From contig JAFQBB010000038.1 in assembly GCA_017416805.1 (NCBI GenBank), positions 1 to 64,000 on the forward strand: 64,000 nucleotides of DNA, read 5' to 3'. Positions 51,901-61,488 of this stretch are shown here, in pieces. Made by a program: the position numbers and the translations under genes. A model generated the notes under the pieces. That model was not told the origin of the DNA. It searched no databases and saw only the letters and a program-made list of their open reading frames with translations. Origin of the DNA: Bacteroidaceae bacterium. Its GTDB lineage: Bacteria > Bacteroidota > Bacteroidia > Bacteroidales > Bacteroidaceae. Every line of letters starts with the position of its first letter. The first letter of the stretch is position 1.

Positions 51901-51981
51901 AAACTCTTCGGCAATGGCCAAAGAGGAGACAGCCAGCATAAAAGCCAGTAGAGAAATTCTTGAAATGAACTGTTTTATCAT
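48973..51981 (-). CDS. GH2-family glycoside hydrolase with C-terminal binding domain
   Basis: 1002 residues. Signal peptide (MIKQFISRISLLAFMLAVSSLAIA). N-terminal jelly roll (about 60-190: VFVEFEGVRQAAEVYLNGKYVG), immunoglobulin-like domain, TIM barrel with acid/base E436 in YECGNES and nucleophile E568 in IFSETNTHD. A DUF4982-like domain follows near 640-800, and the end (about 840-1002) is F5/8-type-C-like (AWITFELADAAAIDEISIKLTG). The likely bond is a beta-galactoside or beta-glucuronide in pectin side chains. It sits 67 bp after the PL11 fusion gene and is probably co-transcribed. Confidence 0.9.
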   Translation of the reverse strand: MIKQFISRISLLAFMLAVSSLAIAEEFRYNFNMDWHYIVGDKSAEEFHAVPAEARKGGVAVSLPRAFNEDDAFRVEIARHRDTVSWWYKHFELPAEAKDKQVFVEFEGVRQAAEVYLNGKYVGLSENGVMAFGFNLTPYLKEGSNELSVRIDNDWDYREKATNTKHQWNNRNFNVNYGGITKNVWLHFKGDVYQTLPLYSNLGTVGTYVYGTDYDIKKHRATVNVESQVINGSATPQRVKLQIEVLDAEGKSVARFSGKSLTVAAGDTAVVKAQKRLSDLHFWSWGYGYLYTVKSMLVAGGDVADEVIIRTGFRKTRFGEGKVWLNDRVIQLKGFAQRSSNEWPSVGQDVPAWLSDYSNDLMVKTNANLVRWMHVTPSKQDIESCDRVGLIQAMPAGDAEKDCQGRQWEQRTELMRDAIIYNRNNPSVIFYECGNESISREHMIEMKAIRDKYDPYGGRAIGSREMLDIDEAEYGGEMLYLNKSAKHPMWAMEYCRDEGYRMYWDNWSYPWHQHGAGPLHRNASASSYNQNQDSLTIEQIERWNDYYVLRPGMGKRVSSGGVKIIFSETNTHDRSEFNYRVSGVVDAMRIPKDGFFAHQVMWDGWVDIENPRTYIIGHWNYQVGIVKPVHVVSNCEQVELFLNNKSLGQGTRKHTFLFSFDNVSFQPGTLRAVGKDSEGNILSEYTLSTAGTPAALRLKLIQSPTGMKADGSDLALVEVEVVDKDGRRCPLDNRMIDWTLTGEATWRGGIARSGDLDNHILDTMFPVEAGVNRVLVRSTCKAGVITLKAEAKGLPAQTIQWETKPIETVNGLSAYMAGRELPCILDRGETPLTPSYTDKKLTVDIVKAESAANDGTEVKAFDDNELSGWSNDGKRQTAWITFELADAAAIDEISIKLTGWRQRSYPLEVAAELVEDVEGIGKKGDNVVVWKGTTPKSLGYVSLDIKNPVKALRYTIRQIGQAKDQEAFGQIVELDAAQEEKVAKARRGDLRIREVDFLVHVK

Positions 51982-52048
51982 GTTTTTATGTTATATGTTT
52001 TATTGTTATGATAGTTTTTAGAATACAGAGGTTTCCCTTACCTCCTTG

Positions 52049-55000
52049 TCAATAGAGTCTCTTCTTACCATTAATTATATACATCTTTCCTTTTTCAGGA
52101 TTCACCACCCGACGACCAGAAAAATCATAGACGACTCCTACGCCGGTGGTTTCTGCCTCAACAGAGTCTATGCCTTCCGTTCCGGCCACTACAATCACAC
52201 CTTCAGAGGCCAAGCGTGAGGTATCCCAATAAAGGCCATCGGGCAGATTGCTTTGGATAGTCACACCCTCATTGGTAATCTTGCCGCTTCCTGACATGGT
52301 GAAGAGATAAAGTACATCGCCCGATTTGAGCGGTGCAGCCGTTTCGTAGTCTTCAACAACTATCACAGTTCCACTTTTCAAGGTTACATTGCCCGATGTC
52401 ATATAAATCCGGTCGCACCCCACAAGGTTGCGGTGGAAAACGATGCGCGAATTACCTTGTGCCAACAGATTACCTTGTCCATAAACTTGGGTAGTACGGC
52501 CATTACCCGTAGCTCCCAGTAACAGGGTGGCGCCATTGGAGAGGTTCAACTGATTGACCTTGCAGCCCACCAGTTGGATGGTGGCATTCTCGCCATTCAC
52601 ACCTACAGCTTTGGTCGAAGGAGTGGTGTTGCAATAAAGCGAACCTTCGCGAATGTAGATGAGACTGTTCTGAGTCTTGGACAAGGTCATCTGTCCCGTT
52701 CCCCACTTGTGGCAGACAATGCTTTCGTCAAACGTTCCGCCAAAGGTGAAGTCGGTATTGTCATAGCCTACGTACCAAGTACCATTCTGAATGGAATTTG
52801 TACCCGTCAGCGAACCCACGTAATGACTGTAACTCTTTGCACTACCACCACCAACGGCATATCCGCCAATGGCATTCTTATCGACATGCAAGCGGCCTTT
52901 GCGCATTTCCAGTCCCTTGCCAAGGCGAAGTGTACGCTCTTCAACACTACCTACAGCCAGCGTGCCTTCAAACTCGGAAAAATCGCCCAACAGATTATGA
53001 CGCACATAACGGGGGGAGAACGTCACCGTTCCCTTTCCTAACCACTTACCGTTGATTCTGTCTTGTCCGTTTGTTATATAGGTGAAGGAGTTGCTGGTTT
53101 CCGGAACATACACCGTATGGTTGAAATTTGTCAAAGCGCCAGTAGTTGTTCCATAATAATCTTGAAAAGAACCATTATATACAGTCCACACGGTCTTGTC
53201 ATCTGCACCTATAACAGTAGAATTGTCTCCACGACAGACTGTACCGCCCTTGATGACCAGACCACCGGTCCAGTCGTTGGACGATGAGACAAGCGTCCAT
53301 TGTCCGGCACCTTCCTTCACGATGGTTCCTGTACCCGTTACCTTACCATGGAAGGTCAGCAGGTGATCGGTATCGACAACCAAACATACGGTATCCGAAA
53401 CGGTCATGCCGCGATTGGTCGCCGCACTCAGATGGTCGCTCACCAGTTTCACGTTCTTCATCTGGAAGTTGCTGACACTGGCTGTAGCCGCTCCAATGGA
53501 ACTGGCCACACCTGCCGGAGCAAACTCGGCCACATGAACAGTTCCTCCTTCGAGGATGGTAGGACCGGTATAGGTTGATTTGTAACCATTCAGCCGCAAC
53601 ACGCCTGTACCGCGCTTGGTCAGTCCGCCTTCGCCTGAGAAGCCTCCGCTCTTGCCGGCTATGATATATTCTTTCTGGTTATTCTCGAATACGACTCCAC
53701 TGATAGGGAACATTTCGTTAAGCGTTATGGAGGTAACGACTGCCTCGTCGCCCAGCAACACCTGGTCGCCCGACACGAATGTGGTATCTGCCCCGGCAAG
53801 GGAGAAATTCAAGGTATTGTAATCCCACATACCATTTTTGGAACCTGTCCACTTCACTCCCTGCATGGCAACACGCGCTTCGGGCACAACAAGACACAAA
53901 GCACCTTGCTGTACCTCCATGTGGCAAGCCTGACCATCCATGCCCATTATGGTGCATTGGGTTACCTCACCTGTCAGCGCTCCTGTATATTCCAGCAAAC
54001 GATAGGTCCCGGCAGGCAGTACACTGTTTGCACGTTTGATATTGAAAACCAACGTTCCACCTAAGGTCAAATCACCATTCACCTTGACAAGGTCGTGCTG
54101 TAAGCCATCGGCAGAAAAGTCTATTTCCGCATATACCTTCTTTCCTGTGGTCAGTGCAGTATTGAAAGTTATCGTTCCGAAAGGAGCACTCTCCGTACCC
54201 GGCTTCAGACGACAACCTTCGTAGTTCAGCGCCTCCTCGAAGGAGATAGCACCATTCAACACCGCATTTCCGGCTATGGTCCCTTTGGCACGAAGGTCAA
54301 CAGGACCACTGACCGTGGTATTGAGTTCCAGAACACCTTCCGAAACATACGTAGTCCGAGGAGTGGTCAAAGGAATATTCACAACGGCATGCCCCTCGCC
54401 CGACTTCCATATCTCGCCACCGGCAATGGAGCCTGTACCAGCAAAGATATAAGGCTGAAGTTCTTTCCCTCTCGGGTTGAGCGGTGCCATGATGAAAGTG
54501 GTATCGGGAGCTACGTCTCCCTCCACTGTCACCGCACGGGCACCATCCAGTCCGAAGATTACGGTTTCGCCATCCTGGTAGGTCACAGCCTGTGTACGGC
54601 TCATATCAGTAAACCCGGCCGAACCGTTCTTCCATGTTTGTCCGTCCTTACCCCAGACATTCTTGGCCACCATAAAAGGCGGTAGCGGAGGAGTAGGCAT
54701 ATCGTATCCCAAATAGAAGGAGGTCATAGGCGACTGGTAATAACCACGGTTTGTACACTGTCCGCGATAGTTGGGGTCCTGCTGAAGGCAGTATATATTA
54801 GAAACATTTGTGGTGTAGTTGGTTGTGTAACCTACTATAGCCGTATTATAGCTGTAGCCTGACTCTGTTTCACGCTCACGCAAGATAATTTCTTCGCGCC
54901 AATCACCATATATATCGCCCCAAAACACACCGCGGATGGCAGCGTTGGCAAAGACTTTCCAACCGGATTCACGGCTGAACTCTATCAGTCGGCTGCCACC

Positions 55001-56761
55001 ACTCGTCCCGTTATGTTTACGGATATCCACATTCACTGTAGGGTGCGAACCTCCGGGCGACATCACAGCCTCGCGGTCCAAATCGCCATCCCACCAAAGT
55101 CCTTCGGTAGGATAGGTATAGTTGGTCTTATAGTTTCCGGCAATGGCCACATCGCCCTGTGCGGTGTACATGTTGGGCATGGTTGACCACATTTCGTAGC
55201 CTTTGTATTCTTTCAGCACATCCATGCACTCGCCACGGCCCACATCGACAACCGAACCCAGATACCACTTCTTGATAGATTCGCCTGTGCGTGCACTGTA
55301 GATTATCTGTCCCAACATGTCATGGGCACTCTGCTGGATAGCAAATATCTCTTGTCCGGGACGCTCAGGGTCGATATCCGACATACGGAAACGGTCACCA
55401 TGGCTTATTCCTGATGACCAAAGCATGGTACCATCATCATCGACACAGATGACCCCATTCATGATTTCGTCCTTGCCATCGCCATCCACATCGCCAATAC
55501 GGATATGATGAAAACGGCTATGGCCATCAATGCCCGGTTCGTTATTGAAACTGAATTGCCACATCTCATGCCAATCGGTACGATTTCCGTTGTGGTCGAA
55601 ATAGCTGTAGGCTGATGTATAGAAATTGTGGTTTCCCGCATTGGCTCCTGCCGCTTCACTGTTACGGTTGCAATACTCCATAACAATGCTGGGATGAATA
55701 CCATCCAAATAGGCCACACCCATCTTTCCCGTCAAGAAAGAATACTCATCGCCCATATAATTCTTTTTATTGTCGCGCGTATAAGTATCAATCTTGTCCG
55801 AAGGATAATTCATCTCTATAATATCCTTCTGTGCACCGGTCATACCATCGACCACAACAATGTATTGGGGAGCGTTACGTGTTTTTGAAGTCTTGTAGTC
55901 TAATATTCCATCACCATCAGAGTCAGGAGTGTCACCACCTCCACCTGCTGGTGTCACCAGATATTTGCCCCAATTATTGGCAGCCTGATTCCAGAAACGG
56001 GTACCATCAGAACCTTTCAGGATGACTTCGGCACGACCGTCCAAATCAATATCGGCCACACAGACTTTGTCATTCTGACCAGAAGATATATAGACATTGG
56101 GACCCATCTCGATGGTCCACAGATAAGTTCCATCGGCAAGATAACCCTCTAACTTGTCAATATTAGAAGGATTTGGAGCAGTCTCTTCACCACCGACAGT
56201 CTCATCTTCAGCCACATCATCACGATCGGCATCGGCATTGTCGGTAAATCCGCCCGTCATACGTTTGCGGTCCACAATATAGTCGTACTCACCATCGCCA
56301 TCCAAATCTACCGGCCAGACAAAAGCAGTACGCACCGTACGGTAATCTATCGGAGAGCCACCATTCACAAAGTCTATGCGCATATACTCATTGGCATAAG
56401 TGGGAGTGACGTACTTGAAGGGTTTTGAATAGTCACCTACCTCTACACCATCAACGACCAACTTTACTGCAATCTCCGTTCCACCGGCCAGTACCGTTGA
56501 CAGCTGGTAATTGCTCACACCAAGCGGAGTGGCATTCAGCAATTTCCACGCTTCACCCTCACCCGAACGGGTATAAACATTGTATTTGGCATTCTCAGGC
56601 TCTTGTGCCAACTTGCGCCACGTAATGGTCGTTTTATTGTTTCGGGCTGTGGCCACGACTCCTCGTCCCAACTGCGGATATATGCGTTGGGCAGACAACG
56701 GACAGTACAGACTGCTTACAAAAAACAGCAAGACTGCCATCATGCAATTAATTCTTTTCAT
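52049..56761 (-). CDS. PL11-type rhamnogalacturonan lyase fused to beta-strand-repeat tail
   Basis: 1570 residues. Signal peptide ends near LSAQ. Residues ~25-640 follow PL11 (QLGRGVVATARNNKTTITWRKL; DLDGDGEYDYIVD; DVDGDGKDEIMNG; GDIYGDWREEIILRERE). The second half has autotransporter-associated beta-strand repeats (LTKRGTGVLRLNG...GPTILEGGTVHV near 1035, EGAGQWTLVSSSN...GGLVIKGGTVCRG near 1145). The last residues are VGVVYDFSGRRVVNPEKGK, a type-A sorting-like tag. It is more than twice the usual PL11 length. It probably cleaves RG-I on the outer surface, with the tail as a spacer or binding rod (inference). Own promoter at 56809. Confidence 0.85.
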   Translation of the reverse strand: MKRINCMMAVLLFFVSSLYCPLSAQRIYPQLGRGVVATARNNKTTITWRKLAQEPENAKYNVYTRSGEGEAWKLLNATPLGVSNYQLSTVLAGGTEIAVKLVVDGVEVGDYSKPFKYVTPTYANEYMRIDFVNGGSPIDYRTVRTAFVWPVDLDGDGEYDYIVDRKRMTGGFTDNADADRDDVAEDETVGGEETAPNPSNIDKLEGYLADGTYLWTIEMGPNVYISSGQNDKVCVADIDLDGRAEVILKGSDGTRFWNQAANNWGKYLVTPAGGGGDTPDSDGDGILDYKTSKTRNAPQYIVVVDGMTGAQKDIIEMNYPSDKIDTYTRDNKKNYMGDEYSFLTGKMGVAYLDGIHPSIVMEYCNRNSEAAGANAGNHNFYTSAYSYFDHNGNRTDWHEMWQFSFNNEPGIDGHSRFHHIRIGDVDGDGKDEIMNGVICVDDDGTMLWSSGISHGDRFRMSDIDPERPGQEIFAIQQSAHDMLGQIIYSARTGESIKKWYLGSVVDVGRGECMDVLKEYKGYEMWSTMPNMYTAQGDVAIAGNYKTNYTYPTEGLWWDGDLDREAVMSPGGSHPTVNVDIRKHNGTSGGSRLIEFSRESGWKVFANAAIRGVFWGDIYGDWREEIILRERETESGYSYNTAIVGYTTNYTTNVSNIYCLQQDPNYRGQCTNRGYYQSPMTSFYLGYDMPTPPLPPFMVAKNVWGKDGQTWKNGSAGFTDMSRTQAVTYQDGETVIFGLDGARAVTVEGDVAPDTTFIMAPLNPRGKELQPYIFAGTGSIAGGEIWKSGEGHAVVNIPLTTPRTTYVSEGVLELNTTVSGPVDLRAKGTIAGNAVLNGAISFEEALNYEGCRLKPGTESAPFGTITFNTALTTGKKVYAEIDFSADGLQHDLVKVNGDLTLGGTLVFNIKRANSVLPAGTYRLLEYTGALTGEVTQCTIMGMDGQACHMEVQQGALCLVVPEARVAMQGVKWTGSKNGMWDYNTLNFSLAGADTTFVSGDQVLLGDEAVVTSITLNEMFPISGVVFENNQKEYIIAGKSGGFSGEGGLTKRGTGVLRLNGYKSTYTGPTILEGGTVHVAEFAPAGVASSIGAATASVSNFQMKNVKLVSDHLSAATNRGMTVSDTVCLVVDTDHLLTFHGKVTGTGTIVKEGAGQWTLVSSSNDWTGGLVIKGGTVCRGDNSTVIGADDKTVWTVYNGSFQDYYGTTTGALTNFNHTVYVPETSNSFTYITNGQDRINGKWLGKGTVTFSPRYVRHNLLGDFSEFEGTLAVGSVEERTLRLGKGLEMRKGRLHVDKNAIGGYAVGGGSAKSYSHYVGSLTGTNSIQNGTWYVGYDNTDFTFGGTFDESIVCHKWGTGQMTLSKTQNSLIYIREGSLYCNTTPSTKAVGVNGENATIQLVGCKVNQLNLSNGATLLLGATGNGRTTQVYGQGNLLAQGNSRIVFHRNLVGCDRIYMTSGNVTLKSGTVIVVEDYETAAPLKSGDVLYLFTMSGSGKITNEGVTIQSNLPDGLYWDTSRLASEGVIVVAGTEGIDSVEAETTGVGVVYDFSGRRVVNPEKGKMYIINGKKRLY

Positions 56762-56808
56762 TGGTTATCTTTTTATTATAATTATAGTAAGCACACTTTA
56801 AACCGTGG

Positions 56809-56816
56809 CAAAAGTA
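56809..56816 (-). promoter_or_regulatory. -7 promoter element (TACTTTTG) for the PL11-fusion/GH2 operon
   Basis: Perfect TAnnTTTG on the minus strand, 47 bp before the start, in the 261-bp gap shared with the HTCS promoter. Confidence 0.5.
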
Positions 56817-56941
56817 TGGAAAAGCAACAAGTGAAATATGGAAAATCTAACGGATGACATGGATAAATTATACCCATTTGCTTTTTTCTTACATCTATTC
56901 ATTTTTTCTCTCCAAAACAATTATGAACAAAAAAAAACAAT

Positions 56942-56949
56942 TATCTTTG
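56942..56949 (+). promoter_or_regulatory. -7 promoter element (TATCTTTG) for the HTCS
   Basis: Perfect TAnnTTTG, 73 bp before the HTCS start. Confidence 0.55.
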
Positions 56950-57022
56950 CCGTGAAATGGCAACAATCAGCCTTGCCATCAATACAACATGAATGAGTTT
57001 ACAATCAAATCCGGACTGAAAA

Positions 57023-60000
57023 ATGGAAATAAGACATGCGTCCCTATGTTACAATATGTTAAAATCGGGAGGGGTGATTTTTCTCCTCGTCCTTCTGATT
57101 TCATCCTCTGCAACGCTTCGGGCCAGCCCTCAATCTGACAGTATCGTCCTAACAGACATCATCAAACTGAATGCCCGGCACTACACCATGGCTGACGGAC
57201 TGCCAAGCAACACCATCAGGTGTATTCATCAGGACAAACAAGGGTTCATTTGGATTGGCACTTCAAACGGACTATGCCGGTATGACGGATATAACTTCAA
57301 CATATTTCTGCCACTTCCACCCGACAGTGACGAACCGGGATTGGCCTCAAACTCCGTAATAGCCATTTCTGAAGACAGTAACGAGCATTTGTGGATACAA
57401 TGTTCGCCACGAAGACTCTGCTGTTTTGACTTGAGGCAAGGACGATTTGTGGATTTCACAGGCATAGGGGCATACAGCGATTTTTTTGAAGTCCCTACCT
57501 TGTTGGACAATGGAGATGTATGGGTCTGGAACGAAGATTATGTTTATGGCATCAGCTACACTCCATCAGGAGAACTCCAAACTGTGCCATACAAACGTTC
57601 TGAAAAAAGATTATCCAAAGGAACAATCCGTTTTATCAACAAAGAACAGGACGGATGGACATGGATAGGAGCCACATCGGGACTAGCCTGCATCAGTCCG
57701 GAGGGTGAAGTCCATCTGGTTGATTCCACACGAAATTGGATACAATCCCATTTGTGGCAAGACGAGATACATTTCGTCACCATAGACGGTACTGTTTGGT
57801 ACAACCCTGACAACTCGCCCCATATCGAACAAACCACAACGTTAGAAGGGATGTCAACCAAAGATAAAGTGGTAAATGACAACAAGACACACAACGAATG
57901 GCTCATCATTACAAACCGAAGGGCTTACAGCTACGATATGAAGAGCCGTACAGCCACCCGCAAGAAGGAGTTCAAGTTCCCTACCCCACGCCTTGTACAC
58001 ATTTCTAGCAGAAAAGACATCTTGATATATAACCAACCGGAAAGTGCCTACCACATAGACAGTACCTACACGGATGTCACTCCGCTTCCTTTAAGGAAAA
58101 TACAAGGAGGAAGTTTAGGCTACGAAAGTTACAGAACCAGTACCGACCGGAATGGGAACCTTTGGATTACAACTGGCGAAAGCGGACTATTCATTTTCAA
58201 TCCGAAAAACAAACAGCTACAACATCTGAGCCATAAGGATAATCCGGACTTGCTTCAGACAGACGTGCTGCACAATATCTGTATAGACCGAGAGGGGGTC
58301 ATCTGGATAGCTACAAACAATGCCGGACTCACCAAACTGTCACATACCAAACAGCCTGTCCATAAACGCATATTGTCCATCGACACAGAAGAAAAAGGAT
58401 ACGAGAACTACATTCGTCTGCTGAATTGGCAGAATGACACTCTCTGGGTTGGAACCCGCCGCAACCTCCTGCAAAGTTACGACAAAGACCTCAACCTCTT
58501 GTCCGCTGAAAATGTAGCCACCAATATCTATGCCATGGAGACTGACACACTGGGTACTTTGTGGAAAGGAACACGCGGAAAAGGGCTTATCATCAACGGG
58601 AAAGAAATCAAACACAGAAGAGAGGTTGACAAAGCGCTGCAAAATGGCGACATCTTCAAGATTCTTAAAGACAGTAAAGGCCGAATGTGGTTGGCCACAT
58701 TTGGCGGAGGATTATGCCTTGTAACCAAAGACAGCACAACTACAGACGGCTATGCATTCCAACATTTCCTGACAAAAAGTTTTGGAATGCTTAGGGTTCG
58801 CGATCTCATAGAAGACAGAAAAGGACGTATGTGGGCAGCCACCAACGACGGATTATGCATTTTCCATCCCGACTCACTAATTGCTAATCCCACGGCATAC
58901 CGGCACTATAGCTATACTAACGGAAATTTCCCCGCAACAGAAATTCATGCTTTGCTGCCTGACATTTCAGGGGGAAGCGTATGGAGCGGCACCATAGGGC
59001 AAGGACTGATACGGTGTATGCTTGAAGAAAACGGGGATTTCAGTTATACAACTTTTACCGAAGAGGACGGATTGGCATCCAATACCGTCACCTCACTCAT
59101 TCACGATGACTTAGGTTTCATCTGGGTAGGTACCAGTCAAGGACTTTCAAGGTTGGATCCCGGAATAAACTCTTTGCACAGTTTTTCTCTCAGTAAAGAT
59201 CCACAAGGAAATTGTTTCTCGGAAGGAACTTCTTGCAAACTGCCTGACGGCCGTTTGGTATTCGGCACCATACACGGCATGGTCATTCTGGATCCACGGA
59301 CTATCAACGTCACCAAATCGTCCGCCAATATCATTATAACCGAACTATGGATTAATGGCAGACCTACACCTTATATAAAAAAAGAGGAGAGAAGTTCGTC
59401 AGTACCTCATGCACGCCATATCAAGCTGCAACATACACAGAATTCCTTCGAACTGCATTTTTCTGATATGATTTTCAACGAAGGTCATAAAAAGCGTTTC
59501 CGTTGGTACATGGAAGGATATGATAAGGAATGGAAACAATCATCCACCCGCAACTATGCTTCCTATCAATATTTGCAACCGGGCACATACACATTCCATG
59601 TCGAAACAACCGATAATGACGGATTGTGGAGCGAACAGCAGGCAATATTGAAAATCACTATTCTCCCTCCCTGGTGGCAAACCTGGTGGTTCAACATTCT
59701 ATGTATATTAATTTTAAGTAGTATCATATATATAATATTCAAACAGGTTGACCGCATAGCCAAACTAAGAAGACGTATCAAGGTGGAGAAGGAGCTTTCC
59801 AACTTCAAGACCTCGCTATTTACTAACCTGTCGCATGAATTCCGCACACCGTTGACCCTTATCCAAGTAGCTTTGGGAAGGTTGAAGGAAGTAGTTCCAC
59901 AGACAAAAGTTGCCCGACAAGCCATTGACACCATGCAGCAGGGCACCGACCGTATGGCACGGCTTTCTTATGAAATCATGCAGTTCCACAAAATGGAAGC

Positions 60001-61405
60001 CGGACAACTGTCGTTGGCTCTACAACCCACCGATATCGTAGCCTTCGCACATAACATAGCAAAGAGTTTCAACGAATTGGCACAACAAAAAGGCATAAGT
60101 CTGGATTTCAAGAGCTGGGAAGAAACATTCACACTCCCCATTGACAGGAATCACATAGACAAGATTGTATATAACCTGCTTTCAAATGCCTTCAAATATA
60201 CGCCATCAAATAGTGGATGCCGCATCACTGTTGAGTTATGCCTGAAAAATGAAAAAACCTTGATGCTGACAGTAACCGATACCGGAATCGGAGTACCTGC
60301 CGAGAAAAGGAAGGAACTGTTCTCACGATACATGCAAACACGTATGAGCGGAAACAGCATCGGTATAGGGCTGAACCTTTCTGCCGAATTGGCACGTGTA
60401 CATCACGGAGCATTGGAGTATCGGCCAAACATAATCATAAACAGTGACAAACAGGCAGAAGAGAAAGGAAGCATTTTCACGCTCTGTTTGCCAACTTCGA
60501 CAGAGACATACACAGACGAGGATTTTCTCAAAGCAGATGAAGGTATGCCCTTAGACTCCATCATTCCTGCTAAAGAAAAAGAAGAAAAGAGAGAAGAGCT
60601 GATGAAAACGGAGGAGATGCCAATAGAAGCAGATTCTCCAATCAATTCACAACGGTTACTCGTGGTAGAGGACGACATGGATATACGGAATATGCTCGTA
60701 GAGGAATTGGGAGATCTTTTCGAGGTATTCACCGCCATCGATGGACAAGAAGGAATAGAAAAAGCCAAGGAACTGATGCCAGATTTGATTATCAGCGATG
60801 TCATGATGCCACGTGTGGACGGGTTCGAACTGACCCGGAAACTGAAAAAGGAGTTCACGACTTCACATATCCCCATAGTCCTGCTCACGGCACTATACAC
60901 ACCTGAAAAGCAGACAAAAGGATTTGAAGAGGGAGCAGATGCATACATCCCCAAACCTTTCAACAGAGATGTTCTGAGGGCACGCATCATACAACTTATC
61001 AACCAACGGCAACAATTGCGCGAAAAATTCTCAAAGGAACCAAGAACACGAAGTACAGAAATCTGCACCACTAATCAAGACCGCGAATTCCTGATACAAT
61101 TGGACAACCTTATCGATCAGAACATTGCCAATTCTGATTTACGGATAGAAGATTTGGCACGCGAGTTAAATATGAGCCGCACTGTTTTCTATAACAAAAT
61201 CAAAGGAATTACAGGAAGTGTCCCTGTAGAATATCTCCGTCTGGCACGCTTGAAGAAAGCTTCGGAACTGCTACTGAGCCAACCGGAATTAAGCATGGCC
61301 GATGTAAGTTTCTTAGTAGGATTCAACGATTCCCTCTACTTCAGCCGCGTATTCAAAAAGCACTTCGGAGTATCGCCCAGCAATTACAAGCGAAAGGCGG
61401 AATGA
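57023..61405 (+). CDS. Hybrid two-component system regulator (HTCS)
   Basis: 1460 residues. Signal/anchor at about 12-35, then a periplasmic sensor of two-component propeller (Reg_prop) repeats starting GLPSNTIRCIHQDKQGFIWIG, a Y_Y_Y domain around 800-870, and a membrane helix at about 893-912 (WWFNILCILILSSIIYIIF). HisKA has H938 (NLSHEFRTP), followed by the ATPase. REC has phospho-acceptor D1259 (LIISDVMMPRVDG) and K in YIPKPF. The AraC-type HTH closes the protein (LARELNMSRTVFYNKIKG; LVGFNDSLYFSRVFKKHFG). Such proteins bind an oligosaccharide and activate PUL genes. An alternative start is at 57056. It is divergent from the PL11-fusion operon. Confidence 0.96.
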   Translation: MEIRHASLCYNMLKSGGVIFLLVLLISSSATLRASPQSDSIVLTDIIKLNARHYTMADGLPSNTIRCIHQDKQGFIWIGTSNGLCRYDGYNFNIFLPLPPDSDEPGLASNSVIAISEDSNEHLWIQCSPRRLCCFDLRQGRFVDFTGIGAYSDFFEVPTLLDNGDVWVWNEDYVYGISYTPSGELQTVPYKRSEKRLSKGTIRFINKEQDGWTWIGATSGLACISPEGEVHLVDSTRNWIQSHLWQDEIHFVTIDGTVWYNPDNSPHIEQTTTLEGMSTKDKVVNDNKTHNEWLIITNRRAYSYDMKSRTATRKKEFKFPTPRLVHISSRKDILIYNQPESAYHIDSTYTDVTPLPLRKIQGGSLGYESYRTSTDRNGNLWITTGESGLFIFNPKNKQLQHLSHKDNPDLLQTDVLHNICIDREGVIWIATNNAGLTKLSHTKQPVHKRILSIDTEEKGYENYIRLLNWQNDTLWVGTRRNLLQSYDKDLNLLSAENVATNIYAMETDTLGTLWKGTRGKGLIINGKEIKHRREVDKALQNGDIFKILKDSKGRMWLATFGGGLCLVTKDSTTTDGYAFQHFLTKSFGMLRVRDLIEDRKGRMWAATNDGLCIFHPDSLIANPTAYRHYSYTNGNFPATEIHALLPDISGGSVWSGTIGQGLIRCMLEENGDFSYTTFTEEDGLASNTVTSLIHDDLGFIWVGTSQGLSRLDPGINSLHSFSLSKDPQGNCFSEGTSCKLPDGRLVFGTIHGMVILDPRTINVTKSSANIIITELWINGRPTPYIKKEERSSSVPHARHIKLQHTQNSFELHFSDMIFNEGHKKRFRWYMEGYDKEWKQSSTRNYASYQYLQPGTYTFHVETTDNDGLWSEQQAILKITILPPWWQTWWFNILCILILSSIIYIIFKQVDRIAKLRRRIKVEKELSNFKTSLFTNLSHEFRTPLTLIQVALGRLKEVVPQTKVARQAIDTMQQGTDRMARLSYEIMQFHKMEAGQLSLALQPTDIVAFAHNIAKSFNELAQQKGISLDFKSWEETFTLPIDRNHIDKIVYNLLSNAFKYTPSNSGCRITVELCLKNEKTLMLTVTDTGIGVPAEKRKELFSRYMQTRMSGNSIGIGLNLSAELARVHHGALEYRPNIIINSDKQAEEKGSIFTLCLPTSTETYTDEDFLKADEGMPLDSIIPAKEKEEKREELMKTEEMPIEADSPINSQRLLVVEDDMDIRNMLVEELGDLFEVFTAIDGQEGIEKAKELMPDLIISDVMMPRVDGFELTRKLKKEFTTSHIPIVLLTALYTPEKQTKGFEEGADAYIPKPFNRDVLRARIIQLINQRQQLREKFSKEPRTRSTEICTTNQDREFLIQLDNLIDQNIANSDLRIEDLARELNMSRTVFYNKIKGITGSVPVEYLRLARLKKASELLLSQPELSMADVSFLVGFNDSLYFSRVFKKHFGVSPSNYKRKAE

Positions 61406-61488
61406 GAAACGTGAGCCCCCACAAGGAGTAAAAGCAACAAATTGCACTTGCTTCCTGTAAATGGTAAATTATACATGCAAAAGTGTCT

